Origin: Chloroflexota bacterium
Lineage (GTDB): Bacteria; Chloroflexota; Anaerolineae; Promineifilales; Promineifilaceae
Assembly: GCA_017993775.1 (NCBI GenBank)
Contig: JAGOMA010000023.1
Location: forward strand, 1 to 64,000
Direction of reading: 5' to 3'
Length of the DNA stretch: 64,000 nt
Below the pieces are notes generated by a model, which saw nothing but the letters and a program-made list of their open reading frames with translations, searched no databases and was not told the DNA's origin. The stretch's first letter is position 1; each line of letters starts with the position of its first letter. Both the position numbers and the translations under genes were made by a program. Below, piece by piece: positions 51,862 to 61,560 of the stretch.

Positions 51862-52899
51862 GTGGTTGGGCGATTGAAATCCGCACGCCGCATTCCGCAC
51901 TCCGCACTCCGCACTCTGCCCTGGATCGTGGCGGCGGCGCTGTTGGTCCTGCTGCTGCGTTATGTGCCGCTGGCGGCGGTGTGGGCCACTTTGCAGCGGC
52001 TGACGCCTGGCAGCCTGGCGATCTTGGCAGCGCTGAATGGGCTGGTGCTGCTGGCGCTGAACGGCCGTTGGTGGCTTATTTTGCGCGCTCAGGGCCATCC
52101 TGTCCCGTTTTTTAAGCTGCTGGGCTACCGGTTGGCGGCGTTTGGCGTCACTTACTTTACGCCCGGCCCGCAGTTTGGCGGCGAGCCGGTGCAGGTGCTG
52201 CTGGTAGAACGGCGACACGCCGTCCCACGGCCCACGGCCGTCGCCGCCGTCGCTCTGGACAAATCGCTGGAACTGCTGGTGAATTTTCTTTTTTTGGCTG
52301 TGGGCGTGGGCGTGATCTTGCAGCAGCGTTTGTTTGGCGCGATGGTAGGCGGCGAAACGGCCGTGCTGGTCATCCTCTTGTTTGCGTTTCCCTTCCTGTT
52401 TTTGGCGGCGACATGGGCCGGGTGGTATCCGGTGACACGCGGGCTGCGCTTGATGAGCCGCCTGCCGCTCTGGCCCGGGCGCGCCCGCTGGCAGCCCCGG
52501 TTGGAGCGGCTGCTGGCCGGGCTGCAAGCCAGCGAAGCCCAAGCGACCCATTTTTGCCAATCGCGCCCGGCGGCGCTGGCGACGGCTTTGTTCGTTTCGC
52601 TGTTGAGCTGGCTGCTGCTGATTGCCGAGTACAGCCTGATGCTGCGTTTTTTGGGCCTGGAACTGACGGCCGTGCAAACCATCGCCCTGCTGACGGCCGC
52701 GCGCATGGCCTTTTTGCTGCCGCTGCCCGGCGGCCTGGGCACGCTGGAGGCCAGCCAGGCGCTGACGCTGACACTGTTGGGTCTCGACCCGGCCGCCGGT
52801 CTCAGCGCCAGCCTGCTTATCCGCGCCCGCGATGTGAGTCTGGCCTCCTTTGGCCTGTGGTTAACCGCGCACAAGCAGCGGTTAACTGCCAACCGTTAA
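51862..52899 (+). CDS. Lysylphosphatidylglycerol synthase TM-region-like protein
   Basis: This 345-residue integral membrane protein of the LPG_synthase_TM (UPF0104) family has about eight helices, the family pattern YFTPGPQFGGEPVQVLLV (about residues 98-115) and a C-terminal LPLPGGLGTLEASQALTL. It has no lysyltransferase domain, so it resembles the flippase or glycolipid-export part alone. GTG 51862 has GAGAGG about 7 nt upstream; the frame could also begin at 51841. The first codons translate a CGCACTC heptad array (RIPHSALRTLP), which is not part of the fold. Confidence 0.82.
   Translation: MVGRLKSARRIPHSALRTLPWIVAAALLVLLLRYVPLAAVWATLQRLTPGSLAILAALNGLVLLALNGRWWLILRAQGHPVPFFKLLGYRLAAFGVTYFTPGPQFGGEPVQVLLVERRHAVPRPTAVAAVALDKSLELLVNFLFLAVGVGVILQQRLFGAMVGGETAVLVILLFAFPFLFLAATWAGWYPVTRGLRLMSRLPLWPGRARWQPRLERLLAGLQASEAQATHFCQSRPAALATALFVSLLSWLLLIAEYSLMLRFLGLELTAVQTIALLTAARMAFLLPLPGGLGTLEASQALTLTLLGLDPAAGLSASLLIRARDVSLASFGLWLTAHKQRLTANR
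51880..51919. repeat. CGCACTC heptad array inside a membrane-protein gene
   Basis: CGCACGC / CGCATTC / CGCACTC / CGCACTC / CGCACTC units in the N-terminal coding part of the LPG-like gene. This is the same unit, inverted, as at 36681 and 40571. Confidence 0.85.
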
Positions 52900-53006
52900 A
52901 CGGCGGCTGCCGGGCGAGGTTGGGCAGAAACGGCCGTTGCCGCTAAACTTTCGTCACGCAATCCCACACTATCGGCCCCAACTCGCATTTCCCCTGAGGT
53001 GAAATC

Positions 53007-54623
53007 ATGTCCACTGACCAGATCAAACAAAGCTACGAAGCCATCCCCTACCCTGACCTGTGCTACACCCAGACCCACCCAGACCGGCTGGCGACGCTGG
53101 CGACGCTGTTGGGGCTGAAACCGGCGCCGGTGACGCGCTGCCGGGTGCTGGAATTGGGCTGCGCCATTGGCGGCAACCTGATTCCGATGGCCTATGGGCT
53201 GCCGGACAGTGAATTTGTGGGCATCGATCTGTCGCCGCGCCAGATAGACATTGGGCAAACGGCCGTGCGCGATCTGGCCCTGAGTAACATCAGCCTGCAC
53301 GCCGCCGACATCATGGACATTGGGCCGGAATGGGGGGAGTTCGATTACATCATCGCGCATGGGCTGTATTCGTGGGCGCCGCCGGAGGTGAATGACAAAT
53401 TGTTGGCCATATGCCGCCGCCATCTCGCGCCGCAGGGCGTGGCCTACATCAGTTACAACGTTTATCCCGGCTGGCACATGATGGGCGCGCTGCGCGACAT
53501 GATGCTGTACCGCATCAAAGACATCCACGAGCCGCAGGCGCGGGCGGCCACGGCCCGCGAGTTTCTCGATTTTTTGGCCGAGGCGATTGAACCCGACGAC
53601 CCGTATGGCACGTTGGGCGAAACTTATCAGAAGCTGCTGCACAGTTACATGGAGTTTGTCACCCGCGAGCGGCAGCAGGATAAGGATGGCGACCAGCTTT
53701 TGCTGCATGATGAATTGGCGGCGGTGAACACGGCCGTTTACTTTCACGAATTTGTCGCCCACGCCGCGCAGCATGGCCTGCAATACCTCAGCGAAGCTGA
53801 TTTTGCCCGTGTCATGCCCACCAACCTGCCGCCCCACGTCATGACGCAGATCAACCAGATGGCCGGCAGCGTGATTGAAGTGGAGCAGTACATGGACTTT
53901 GTGCGCAACCGGACCTTTCGCCAGACACTGCTTTGCCACGCCGATACACCTGTCCGCCGGGCTATTGGCGGCGATTTGTCGGCTTTTTACGTCGCCAGTT
54001 ATGCCCAACCCCTGGAAGAGGGCCTGGATGTGCGAGATACGGCCGTGGCCCAATTCCAAAGCCCCGATGGCGCAGTGCTGACCAGCGATCACCCCGTCAC
54101 CAAAGCCGCCATGCTGCGCCTGGCCGAAATCGCGCCGGTTGCCGTGCCCTTTACCGACCTGCTGGAAACGGCGCGGGAGCAGGTTTACGGCACGGCGGCG
54201 GCCCGGATTCCCATCGATCAAGACGCCCGTCTGCTGGCGATGAACATCTTGCAAGCCTACAGTTACAGCGCCCGTCTGGTGGAACTGCATGTTCACCGGC
54301 CTCCTTTTGTGCGGCATGTCAGCCAGAAACCAGCGGCCAGTTCGCTGGCCCGCCGCCAGCTGAGCCAGGGACAGACCAAAGTGACCAATTTGCGCCACGA
54401 GCGGGTAAATCTGGATCCCATCAGCCAGGCGCTGCTGCCTCACCTGGATGGAACCCACGACCGAACCGCACTGCTGCGCCAACTGGCGGCCCATGTGGCC
54501 GCCGGCGACCTGGCATTGGCCGATGTTGAAGTGGTCGAGGAGGCCGAATTGCCAGAGAAACTTTCCCGCGAAATGTTTTTCAGCCTGCAATTGCTGGCCT
54601 GGGCGGCGTTGTTGGTGGGGTAG
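53007..54623 (+). CDS. Class I SAM methyltransferase with MethyTransf_Reg domain
   Basis: This 538-residue cytoplasmic protein has a SAM-binding motif I ELGCAIGGNLIPMAYGLP (about residues 48-65) and acidic residue D in FVGIDLSPRQ. The region GVAYISYNVYPGWHMMGALRDMM followed by helices to about residue 320 is the predicted methyltransferase regulatory domain (PF10119). A C-terminal winged-helix-like part is present. ATG 53007 has GAGGTGA about 6 nt upstream. The methyl acceptor is unknown; proteins of this type are found near surface-polysaccharide and lipid genes. Confidence 0.88.
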   Translation: MSTDQIKQSYEAIPYPDLCYTQTHPDRLATLATLLGLKPAPVTRCRVLELGCAIGGNLIPMAYGLPDSEFVGIDLSPRQIDIGQTAVRDLALSNISLHAADIMDIGPEWGEFDYIIAHGLYSWAPPEVNDKLLAICRRHLAPQGVAYISYNVYPGWHMMGALRDMMLYRIKDIHEPQARAATAREFLDFLAEAIEPDDPYGTLGETYQKLLHSYMEFVTRERQQDKDGDQLLLHDELAAVNTAVYFHEFVAHAAQHGLQYLSEADFARVMPTNLPPHVMTQINQMAGSVIEVEQYMDFVRNRTFRQTLLCHADTPVRRAIGGDLSAFYVASYAQPLEEGLDVRDTAVAQFQSPDGAVLTSDHPVTKAAMLRLAEIAPVAVPFTDLLETAREQVYGTAAARIPIDQDARLLAMNILQAYSYSARLVELHVHRPPFVRHVSQKPAASSLARRQLSQGQTKVTNLRHERVNLDPISQALLPHLDGTHDRTALLRQLAAHVAAGDLALADVEVVEEAELPEKLSREMFFSLQLLAWAALLVG

Positions 54624-54691
54624 GAGGGGGGAGTGGAGGCTGGAGATTGGAGATTGGGGAGAAATCAGTCTCCAGTCTCCAGTCTCCCATC
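54622..54691. repeat. Heptad hairpin between methyltransferase and glycosyltransferase genes
   Basis: GGAGATT units followed by CAGTCTC / CAGTCTC / CAGTCTC complements (7-nt period). The stops of both convergent genes lie at the array edges. Confidence 0.85.
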
Positions 54692-55846
54692 TTTATAAAC
54701 GCATTCCAGCCGGTCGGCGAGGCGCGACCAGGCGAAGGTTTCGGCGTAGTGGCGACGGCCGTTGCCCGCCATGCGCGCCCTTTCTTCCGGTTCCGATAGC
54801 AGATGGATCAGGTCGGCGGTCAGGCCGGCGGTGTCGCCGCTGGGGCGCAACAGGCCTGTTTGCCCGTGGCGGACGTACTCGCCCACCTGCCCCACCGCCT
54901 CCCCCACAACCGGAATACCCAGAGCCAGCATGTCGGCCAGCTTGACGGGGCATTTGGCCCGGTTGAGCAGCGTGTCTTCCATAAGGTAGAGGCCCACGTC
55001 GGCGCGGCTGAGCAGGGCCGGCAGCTCTGCTTCATCGACCCACCCGGCATCGACGACGGCGTCCAGCAACTCGGCCTCGGCCAACTGCTGGCGGAATTGG
55101 GCGGCGTCGGCGGCATAAAGTCCTGCGCCGACGGCGAGGATGCGGAGAGTGGGCACGGCCGTTTTCACCCCGCGCAGCGCCGTCACCAACCGCCCCGTCT
55201 CAAACTCGAACAACCGGCTGTACAGCAAAACCGTCGGCGCCGCTTCTCCGTCGCTGCCCGAGCCGCGTTCGTGGGTATCGGCAAGTTGTGTCCTGATCCC
55301 CGTCCCGTTGGGCACATACGCCACCCGGTCCGGCGGCACGCCATGTCCCCAGGCCAGCGTTTGCAAGGCGCGGCTGGCCACAGTAAGGGCATGGCAGTGG
55401 GTCATCCCCCAACGTTCCTGCCAGGCAAAGAAATGTTTTTGCGCGGCGGAATAAGGAGCCAGATCATTCCAGCCGCCCCAGCCCTCCCAATCGTCGCTGT
55501 CGACCACCAGGCGCACATCCCGACGGTGAAACTGCCACAACCACCAGGCGGCCAAGCCACTGTAGGCTTTGGGCTTGAAGCAGTGTACCACGTCTGGCTG
55601 CCAGTCCAACACCTCGCGCAGCAGGCGGCGGGTGATGCCCGGCAGCCCGCCAGCCAGGGAGACGTTGCGCACCAGCACGCCATCTTCTTGCCAGCATTTG
55701 TCGGCTTCGGCGGGGGTTTGCCAGGGGGGCATGACGATTTGCACCTGATGGCCGCGGGCGGCTAACGGCCGTGCCAGACCCAGCGCCCGGCTGCGCATCG
55801 TTTTGTTGGGATGAAAGCCAAACGGCCCGACCATGGCAATTCGCAT
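54665..55846 (-). CDS. Glycosyltransferase family 4
   Basis: This 393-residue GT-B protein has an N-terminal start MRIAMVGPFGFHPNKTMRSRALGLARPL, which is the first Rossmann strand and acceptor loop. The C-terminal half has the nucleotide-sugar part: YLMEDTLLNRAKCPVKLADMLA and EAVGQVGEYV, then GQTGLL. It transfers a sugar from a nucleotide donor to a lipid or glycan acceptor. Donor and acceptor cannot be read from sequence. Confidence 0.87.
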   Translation of the reverse strand: MRIAMVGPFGFHPNKTMRSRALGLARPLAARGHQVQIVMPPWQTPAEADKCWQEDGVLVRNVSLAGGLPGITRRLLREVLDWQPDVVHCFKPKAYSGLAAWWLWQFHRRDVRLVVDSDDWEGWGGWNDLAPYSAAQKHFFAWQERWGMTHCHALTVASRALQTLAWGHGVPPDRVAYVPNGTGIRTQLADTHERGSGSDGEAAPTVLLYSRLFEFETGRLVTALRGVKTAVPTLRILAVGAGLYAADAAQFRQQLAEAELLDAVVDAGWVDEAELPALLSRADVGLYLMEDTLLNRAKCPVKLADMLALGIPVVGEAVGQVGEYVRHGQTGLLRPSGDTAGLTADLIHLLSEPEERARMAGNGRRHYAETFAWSRLADRLECVYKDGRLETGD

Positions 55847-55871
55847 GGAATATCTTTATCACGAATGCGGT

Positions 55872-55978
55872 AAATTGGCGAATTGGCAGATTGGCGAATT
55901 GGCGCGGGTTGGTTACAGTTGAGGAGTGAATGCTGCGCAAATCGTAAATCGTAAATCGCAACTCGCAACTCATCACGC
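55872..55978. repeat. Repeat-rich gap upstream of glycosyltransferase
   Basis: GGCGAAT / TGGCAGAT / TGGCGAAT units, and later AAATCGT / AAATCGT / AAATCGC / AACTCGC / AACTCAT units, in a 150-bp divergent gap. Confidence 0.75.
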
Positions 55979-55995
55979 AGTAAAAAGGTTTCCCT

Positions 55996-56886
55996 ATGAC
56001 TAGCTTTCAATTTCAGGCCATTTTGCAGCTTTTACAATCCAGTCCGTTGCCGGAAACCATTTCGATTGCCGACCGGCGGGCGGGCGAGGAGGCCCTGGCC
56101 GGGCAGTCGCCGCTGCCGGCGAATGTGTACGTGGAGGAAGTTACGGCCGTTACCGTGCCCGCCCTCCTCATCGCCGCCGCCGGAACCCGCGACGAGCGGG
56201 TGATTTTGTATTTTCACGGCGGCGGCTACTGCGTCGGCTCGCCAACCACGCACCGCGATTTTGCCTGGCGGCTGTCGGCGGCCAGCGCGGCGCGAGTGCT
56301 GCTGCCGCATTACCGGCGCGCGCCAGAGCATCCATTCCCAACGGCCGTCGACGACGCCGTCACCACCTACCGCTGGCTGCTCGAACAGGGCATCCACCCA
56401 GACAATCTGGTAATTGGCGGGGATTCGGCCGGGGGCGGGCTGGTCCTGGCAACCATGGCCCGCCTGCGCGATGAGGGCGAGCGGCTGCCGGCGGCGGCCG
56501 TGCTGCTCTCGCCCTGGGTCGATCTGGCCCTGACCGGCGATTCGCTGTCCGGCAAAGCGGCGGAAGACCCGATTCTCAGCCGGGCGCAGTTGCAAGAATT
56601 TGCCGACCTGTATCTGGGGGATGCAGACCCGCGCACGCCGCTGGCATCGCCGCTGTATGCGGACTTGTCTGGTCTGCCGCCGCTGCTGATTCAGGCGGGC
56701 ACGGCCGAAATTTTGCTAGACGACGCGGTTCGCCTGGCGGAACGGGCCGGCGATGCGGGCGTGGATGTGACGCTGGACATCTGGCCGGAGATGATTCACG
56801 TCTGGCAGGGGTTTGCGGGATTTTTACCGGAAGGGCAAACGGCCGTGACGCAAATTGGCGCGTTTGTTCGGGCGCGGGTCGGTTAG
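55996..56886 (+). CDS. HSL-type alpha/beta hydrolase (esterase)
   Basis: This 296-residue esterase of the hormone-sensitive-lipase group has the oxyanion motif HGGGYCVGSP (about residues 75-84) and nucleophile elbow GDSAGGG (serine about 146). Asp lies in EILLDDAV and His in MIHVWQGF. It should cleave short acyl esters. It ends 1 bp before the convergent PlsC stop, so 3' transcripts may interfere. Confidence 0.9.
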   Translation: MTSFQFQAILQLLQSSPLPETISIADRRAGEEALAGQSPLPANVYVEEVTAVTVPALLIAAAGTRDERVILYFHGGGYCVGSPTTHRDFAWRLSAASAARVLLPHYRRAPEHPFPTAVDDAVTTYRWLLEQGIHPDNLVIGGDSAGGGLVLATMARLRDEGERLPAAAVLLSPWVDLALTGDSLSGKAAEDPILSRAQLQEFADLYLGDADPRTPLASPLYADLSGLPPLLIQAGTAEILLDDAVRLAERAGDAGVDVTLDIWPEMIHVWQGFAGFLPEGQTAVTQIGAFVRARVG

Positions 56887-56887
56887 G

Positions 56888-57631
56888 TCAGGCCGGGCTT
56901 TCGCCAGAGAGGCCCTGATAATCCTGGAACGATGAGGGGGAAACGGCCGTGTCTCCTCCCTGTGCCGCCAGCAAAGTCCGCAGTTGGGGATGGTTGGCAT
57001 AAAAGCCGCGATATTTTGCCGGGAGCATAACCGCAATTCGGCACATCACCTGATCGGTTTGCGCGCGTAAGAACAGCTCGCGATTTTTGCCGCGCGGCAT
57101 GGGCGGCAGCACGTATGGCTCACCAATGCGCACATGAATGGTCAACCGCCGCAGCTGCTTGATCCTGGATATGACCAGACGATCTTCCGTGCCCCAAATA
57201 GCGATAGGAATCACCGGCGCGCCCGTTTTCGCCGCCAGAAACGCAACCCCTTCTTTCGCTTCCATCAACGCTTCGGTCTTGCTGCGAGTGCCCTCTGGAG
57301 CCATCGCCAGAATCTGACCTTGCTTGATGCGTTTGATCACTTCACGCAAGGTTTCAAAATCGGCCTCGTAACGGTTTAGCCACAACGCATCCAACTGCTT
57401 CATCACCCACCGCCAGAAAAAGTATTTTTGGTATTTTTCGGCGATCATGAGGACAAAATCTTCGCGGTCGGAAACGATGACAGCCAGCGCCGCATCCATG
57501 CGCCCCAAATGATTGGAGGCGACAATGGCGCTGCCCGTAGGAGGGATGTGTTCCAGTCCGGTCACATCAATTTCAGCCGCTACTCGCAAAATGGGGCGAG
57601 TGACGTTGCGCATGAGGTGAATAAATTTCAT
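56888..57631 (-). CDS. plsC: 1-acyl-sn-glycerol-3-phosphate acyltransferase (PlsC)
   Basis: This 247-residue acyltransferase has the NHxxxxD motif in NHLGRMDAAL (about residues 40-49) and the second motif APEGTRSK (about 114-121). VIPIAIWGTE follows the third motif. The protein adds the second acyl chain to lysophosphatidic acid at the inner membrane. One membrane-associated N-terminal helix is weakly hydrophobic. Other PlsC-like roles (ornithine lipid, glycolipid) are possible. Confidence 0.88.
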   Translation of the reverse strand: MKFIHLMRNVTRPILRVAAEIDVTGLEHIPPTGSAIVASNHLGRMDAALAVIVSDREDFVLMIAEKYQKYFFWRWVMKQLDALWLNRYEADFETLREVIKRIKQGQILAMAPEGTRSKTEALMEAKEGVAFLAAKTGAPVIPIAIWGTEDRLVISRIKQLRRLTIHVRIGEPYVLPPMPRGKNRELFLRAQTDQVMCRIAVMLPAKYRGFYANHPQLRTLLAAQGGDTAVSPSSFQDYQGLSGESPA

Positions 57632-57778
57632 AGGTCATCCTGAAAACTAGGCTTTCTAACTGGCGGTGCAGCGGATAGTCACAGCTCCCTGGTTGTCCGT
57701 GTTGGCAGCGCCACCCAGTTCATTATACCCGCTGACACGGCCCGATGCCATTTTCAGCCGCGCCGGACCGGGCACGGC

Positions 57779-58675
57779 TCAATCTAATCCGGCAGCGATC
57801 TGGATGGTTTGCAGTTGGACGGCGACCGTTTCGGGCAGGGAACGGCCGTATCCCCCCGCCATCGTTACGGCCACCGGCAGCCCGGCGGCCCGGCACAATC
57901 CCAACACCAACCGGTCGCGCTCGCCAACCCCGGCCTTGGTCAGGCACAGGCGGCCCAGGCGGTCCTGTTCATGCACGTCGGCCCCGGCCAGGTAGATGAC
58001 CAGATCGGCGCGGGCGCGAGTAACGGCCGTGCGCAAGGCCGGTTCCAGCGCCGCCAGGTAGTCGGCGTCGCCGGTATCGTCTGGCAAGCCCACGTCCAGG
58101 TCGCCGGGGATTTTGCGAAAAGGGAAGTTTTTCTCGCCGTGAATGGAAAAAGTGAAGATGGTGTCGTCGCCCTGGGTGATTTGGGCGGTGCCGTTGCCCT
58201 GGTGAACGTCGCAGTCCACTACCAGCACGCGGCGGGCGCGCCCTTCGGCCTGCATGGCGCGGGCGGCGGCGACGGTGTCGTTGTAGATGCAGAAGCCCTG
58301 GCCTTCGTCCCAGCAGGCGTGATGGGTGCCGCCGCCGAGGGTGGCGCTACGGCCGTTTTGCAGCGCGGTACGGCAGGCGGCAATGGTCGCCCCCACGGAA
58401 TGTTGGCAGCGCACGACCAGTTCGGGCGACCAGGGCAGGCCAATGCGGCGGATTTCCTGGGGAGAGAGACGGCCGTTAGCCACTTTGCTCAGGTATTCTT
58501 CGCTGTGCGCCCGGCGAAGCTGGTTGTCGGTCGCCGGGGTGGGGGTGATCAGGTTTTCGGGCGGCACGACCCGCGCCGTCTCGACCGCTTCCCGCAGCAG
58601 GCGGTACTTCTCGGCCGGAAAACGATGGCCTTCGGGCAAGGGAAAGGTAAACGAGTCGTAAGTGAAGATGTTCAT
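57779..58675 (-). CDS. HDAC/AcuC-family zinc deacylase
   Basis: This 298-residue protein has the histone-deacetylase fold. The catalytic His pair is in GGTHHACWDEG (about 128-138). Zinc ligands are seen in VVDCDVHQGNG (Asp and His) and in YLAGADVHEQD (Asp). The late GGYG loop is conserved. Bacterial relatives deacetylate acetyl-polyamines, acetoin-related enzymes or proteins. It is encoded after pstB on the same strand, but no phosphate-related role is known. Confidence 0.9.
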   Translation of the reverse strand: MNIFTYDSFTFPLPEGHRFPAEKYRLLREAVETARVVPPENLITPTPATDNQLRRAHSEEYLSKVANGRLSPQEIRRIGLPWSPELVVRCQHSVGATIAACRTALQNGRSATLGGGTHHACWDEGQGFCIYNDTVAAARAMQAEGRARRVLVVDCDVHQGNGTAQITQGDDTIFTFSIHGEKNFPFRKIPGDLDVGLPDDTGDADYLAALEPALRTAVTRARADLVIYLAGADVHEQDRLGRLCLTKAGVGERDRLVLGLCRAAGLPVAVTMAGGYGRSLPETVAVQLQTIQIAAGLD

Positions 58676-58719
58676 CCGGGCTGATTATGCCCAGAGAAGG
58701 GGGAACAATCAAGCCTCCG

Positions 58720-59469
58720 TCAGCCGATGCGCCGGGCCAGATAAGCCTGGGTGAGTTCCTGGCGGGGCTGCTCAAAAAAGGCAGCGGCAGGGCCGTGTTC
58801 CACCAATTCGCCCAGCCACATAAAGATGACGTGGTCGGCCAGCCGCCGCGCCTGGTCGATGTCGTGGGTCACCATGACCAGCGTGTACGCTTCTTTCAGA
58901 CCGCTGAGCAGGTCTTCGATGGCGCGGGCGGAGATGGGGTCCAGCGAGGCAGTGGATTCGTCGCAGAGCAAAATTTCCGGCGCCACGGCCAGAGTGCGCG
59001 CCAGGCACAGCCGCTGCTGCTGCCCGCCGGACAGCCCGACGGCCGGTGTTTTGAGGCGGTCCTTCACCTCGTCCCAGAGGCCCACGGCCGTTAACTGCGC
59101 CGTCACCAATTGGTCGAGACGGCCGTTGGCCAACCCGTGAATGCGCGGGCCGTAGGCCACGTTGTCAAAAATCGACATGGGCAGCGGAAAGGGCTTTTGC
59201 GCCAGCAAACCAATGCGCGTGCGGATTTCGGTCACGTCCACGCCGGGATCGTAGATGTTACGGCCGTCGAAAAACACCTGTCCGGTCACCCGCACCTGCT
59301 CGTTCAGGTCCAACAGGCGGTTGAGGCTTTTCAGCAGCGTCGATTTGCCGCAGCCGGATGGCCCAATGATGGCCGTGATCTGCCGCCGGGGAATATCGAC
59401 GGTAATGTCGGTGAGCGCCCGCTGTTTGCCATACCAGACGTTGAGTTTGCGAATAGAAAGTGGTTGCAT
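58720..59469 (-). CDS. pstB: Phosphate ABC transporter ATPase PstB
   Basis: This 249-residue ATPase has Walker [20 protein letters not shown] (the long PstB form with NR), signature [14 protein letters not shown], Walker [14 protein letters not shown] and [15 protein letters not shown]. It powers high-affinity phosphate import with PstS, PstC and PstA. It is the last gene in the order pstS-pstC-pstA-pstB. No phoU is present after it in this window. AAGGA precedes the ATG. Confidence 0.96.
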   Translation of the reverse strand: MQPLSIRKLNVWYGKQRALTDITVDIPRRQITAIIGPSGCGKSTLLKSLNRLLDLNEQVRVTGQVFFDGRNIYDPGVDVTEIRTRIGLLAQKPFPLPMSIFDNVAYGPRIHGLANGRLDQLVTAQLTAVGLWDEVKDRLKTPAVGLSGGQQQRLCLARTLAVAPEILLCDESTASLDPISARAIEDLLSGLKEAYTLVMVTHDIDQARRLADHVIFMWLGELVEHGPAAAFFEQPRQELTQAYLARRIG

Positions 59470-59487
59470 GGGAATCCTTATCTGGAA

Positions 59488-59545
59488 GACCCCAAGGGTT
59501 TTGCCTCGTTTGGAACAAAAAACTGAAGGTCAAACCCTTGGGGTC
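59488..59545. repeat. GACCCC-AAGGG hairpin between pstA and pstB
   Basis: GACCCCAAGGGTTTT (59488-59502) pairs with AAACCCTTGGGGTC (59532-59545) across a 29-nt loop. It belongs to the family at 21181 and 43634, placed inside an operon. Confidence 0.8.
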
Positions 59546-59551
59546 TAACTA

Positions 59552-60406
59552 CTATCTAATCACATTGCGGCCCAGGCGGGCGCTGGACAGATGAGCCAGC
59601 AAGCTGACAACCAGGACAAGCAGGGTCAGAACCAGGGCAGACGCATAGGCGCGGGCCTGGACTTCCGGGAAGGGCGTGCTGAGCTGGTAAAAGACGGCCA
59701 ACGGCAGCGACGCGACCGGGCGCAGCAGCGATTCGGGCATGTTGTCGGTGTAACCGGCGGTAAAGAGGACCGAGGCGGCGTCGCCAATGCCCCGACCAAA
59801 CGCCAGGAGTACGGCCGTTAACAACCCCGGTATCGTCTGGCGCAGCAGCACGCCCATCAATTCCAGGCGCGTGGCGCCCAGCGCCAGCGCCGTCTCGCGC
59901 AGCTGCGGCGGGGCCATGTGCAGCACTTCGTCGAAGGTGCGGGCCAGAATAGGCAGCACGACCAGGGCCAGGGTGAGGATGCCGGCCAGCAGCGAGGCGC
60001 GTAAACCCAGGAAAATCATCAGCGAAAAGCCAAAGGCGCCGTAAACGATGCTGGGGATGCCCCACATGATGTCTAATGTCAGGCGAACGGTGTGGGCGAA
60101 ACGGCCGTTTCGCCCATACACATGGCTGTACAACACCACCGGCACGGCAATCACCGCCGCCAGCAGCGTCGCGCCCAGCGCCAGATACAACGAGCCGACG
60201 ATGGCGTTGAGGATGCCGCCGCCCTTGCCCAGGTAAAACCCGCCCTGCGGCGACTGCGACACCATCTCCCAACTCAGCGCCCTCACGCCGCGCCAGACAA
60301 TCACCCACAAAATCAAGCCCAGCGCCAGCGCCGCCGCCGCCAGCGACAAACGCATCAACCAGACAAAAAATAGTTCTTCCAGCTTCCTGATGGTCCTGCG
60401 TTTCAT
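59552..60406 (-). CDS. pstA: Phosphate ABC transporter permease PstA
   Basis: This 284-residue inner-membrane permease has six helices. The loop REGIGDAA-type motif reads [17 protein letters not shown] (about residues 202-218), and [22 protein letters not shown] is the cytoplasmic loop that contacts PstB. GGAGGAAT precedes the ATG. It follows pstC in the same direction. Confidence 0.95.
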   Translation of the reverse strand: MKRRTIRKLEELFFVWLMRLSLAAAALALGLILWVIVWRGVRALSWEMVSQSPQGGFYLGKGGGILNAIVGSLYLALGATLLAAVIAVPVVLYSHVYGRNGRFAHTVRLTLDIMWGIPSIVYGAFGFSLMIFLGLRASLLAGILTLALVVLPILARTFDEVLHMAPPQLRETALALGATRLELMGVLLRQTIPGLLTAVLLAFGRGIGDAASVLFTAGYTDNMPESLLRPVASLPLAVFYQLSTPFPEVQARAYASALVLTLLVLVVSLLAHLSSARLGRNVIR

Positions 60407-60415
60407 GATTCCTCC

Positions 60416-60476
60416 GGAGAGATTGGCGATTGGCGATTAGAGATTGGCGATTGCGCAATCTCTAATCGCCAATCGC
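60416..60476. repeat. Heptad hairpin between pstC and pstA
   Basis: GATTGGC / GATTGGC / GATTAGA / GATTGGC units followed by the reverse-complement CAATCTC / TAATCGC / CAATCGC. Perfect 7-nt period. Confidence 0.85.
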
Positions 60477-61454
60477 TTACTTCTTTGTCAGTCGCCCAAT
60501 CACCAGCCGGGCAAGGATGTTAAAGGCCATGACCACGACCAATAAGACCAGCGCCGCGCCCATCAGGGCCGATTCGTACAGCGGGACGGACATGATTTCG
60601 CCGTAATTGTTGGCGATGAGCGCCGGCAGCGGATAAGCGGCGTCGAAGAGGGAACCGGGGATTTTGACGGTATTGCCGACGAGCATCATCACGGCCAGCG
60701 TTTCGCCGAAGGCGCGGGAGAAACCCAGAACAACGGCCGCCAAAATACCGGCCAGCCCGGCATGGCGCACGACGCATTTGGTCGCTTCCCAGCGTGTTGT
60801 GCCCAAGGCCAGCAGCGTCTCGCGCATTTCACGCGGCGCGCTGCGCAGCACTTCCTCCGTAACGGCCACCATGAGCGGGAAGGCCATCAGGGCCAGCACA
60901 AAACCAGCCGACAGCAGCCCGTAGCCGCTGGGGTTGGTGCGGGCAAAAAGGGGCAAATACTGCCCCAGGGTGCGGTCGGACCAGGGGCCAATCACGTCGC
61001 GGACCAGCGGGATGATGAAAAGGATGCCCCACAAGCCATAGACGACAGACGGAATGCCTACGAGCAAATCAATCAGGGGCTTGAGGGTGGCGCGGGCGCG
61101 GCTGGAGGTGTACTCGGCCAGGTAGATGCCGCTGAAGATGGCCGGGACGACGGCGATGGTCATGGCTACCAGGGTGACGGCGATGCTGCCGGCGATGAAC
61201 GGCGCAAAGCCGAACAGCCCGCGCAGCGGCTGCCAGGTTTGCCCGGTGAGCAAATCGGTCAGGGGGTAGGCTTGCAGGATGGGCCAGGCGCGAACGACCA
61301 GGGCGGCGGCGATGACGACGACCAGCAGGCAAACGGCCGTTGCCGTTCCCCCAAACCCAATACGGGCGCTCTCGTCCTTCAGGCTGCGCCAGCGAGCTTG
61401 CCAACGCGGCGCGGGTCGGGCCGGGCGGACAGGTGTATCGCGGATGATTTCCAT
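60477..61454 (-). CDS. pstC: Phosphate ABC transporter permease PstC
   Basis: This 325-residue inner-membrane permease has a basic N-terminus of about 35 residues and six helices. [15 protein letters not shown] (about residues 245-259) is the PstC hallmark, and the loop [20 protein letters not shown] contacts PstB. AAGGAGG stands 5 nt before the ATG. It is the second gene of the pst unit. Confidence 0.95.
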   Translation of the reverse strand: MEIIRDTPVRPARPAPRWQARWRSLKDESARIGFGGTATAVCLLVVVIAAALVVRAWPILQAYPLTDLLTGQTWQPLRGLFGFAPFIAGSIAVTLVAMTIAVVPAIFSGIYLAEYTSSRARATLKPLIDLLVGIPSVVYGLWGILFIIPLVRDVIGPWSDRTLGQYLPLFARTNPSGYGLLSAGFVLALMAFPLMVAVTEEVLRSAPREMRETLLALGTTRWEATKCVVRHAGLAGILAAVVLGFSRAFGETLAVMMLVGNTVKIPGSLFDAAYPLPALIANNYGEIMSVPLYESALMGAALVLLVVVMAFNILARLVIGRLTKK

Positions 61455-61469
61455 CGTGCCTCCTTGAAT

Positions 61470-61560
61470 GGGCGATTTTCGATTGACGATTTGCGATTTT
61501 CGATTTTCGATTGGCGATTGGGTCTATCTCCAGTCTCTAATCTCTAATCTCTAATCGCCC
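61470..61560. repeat. Heptad array between pstS and pstC
   Basis: CGATTTT / CGATTGA / CGATTTG / CGATTTT / CGATTTT / CGATTGG units, then CAGTCTC / TAATCTC / TAATCTC / TAATCGC. The pstS stop codon at 61551 lies inside the last units. Confidence 0.85.

Noticed and set aside
52896-54590. 564-codon minus-strand frame opposite the methyltransferase
   Set aside because: The plus-strand gene has clear SAM motifs and a ribosome site; the antisense frame has none and a composition typical of shadow frames (rich in His, Gln and Arg).
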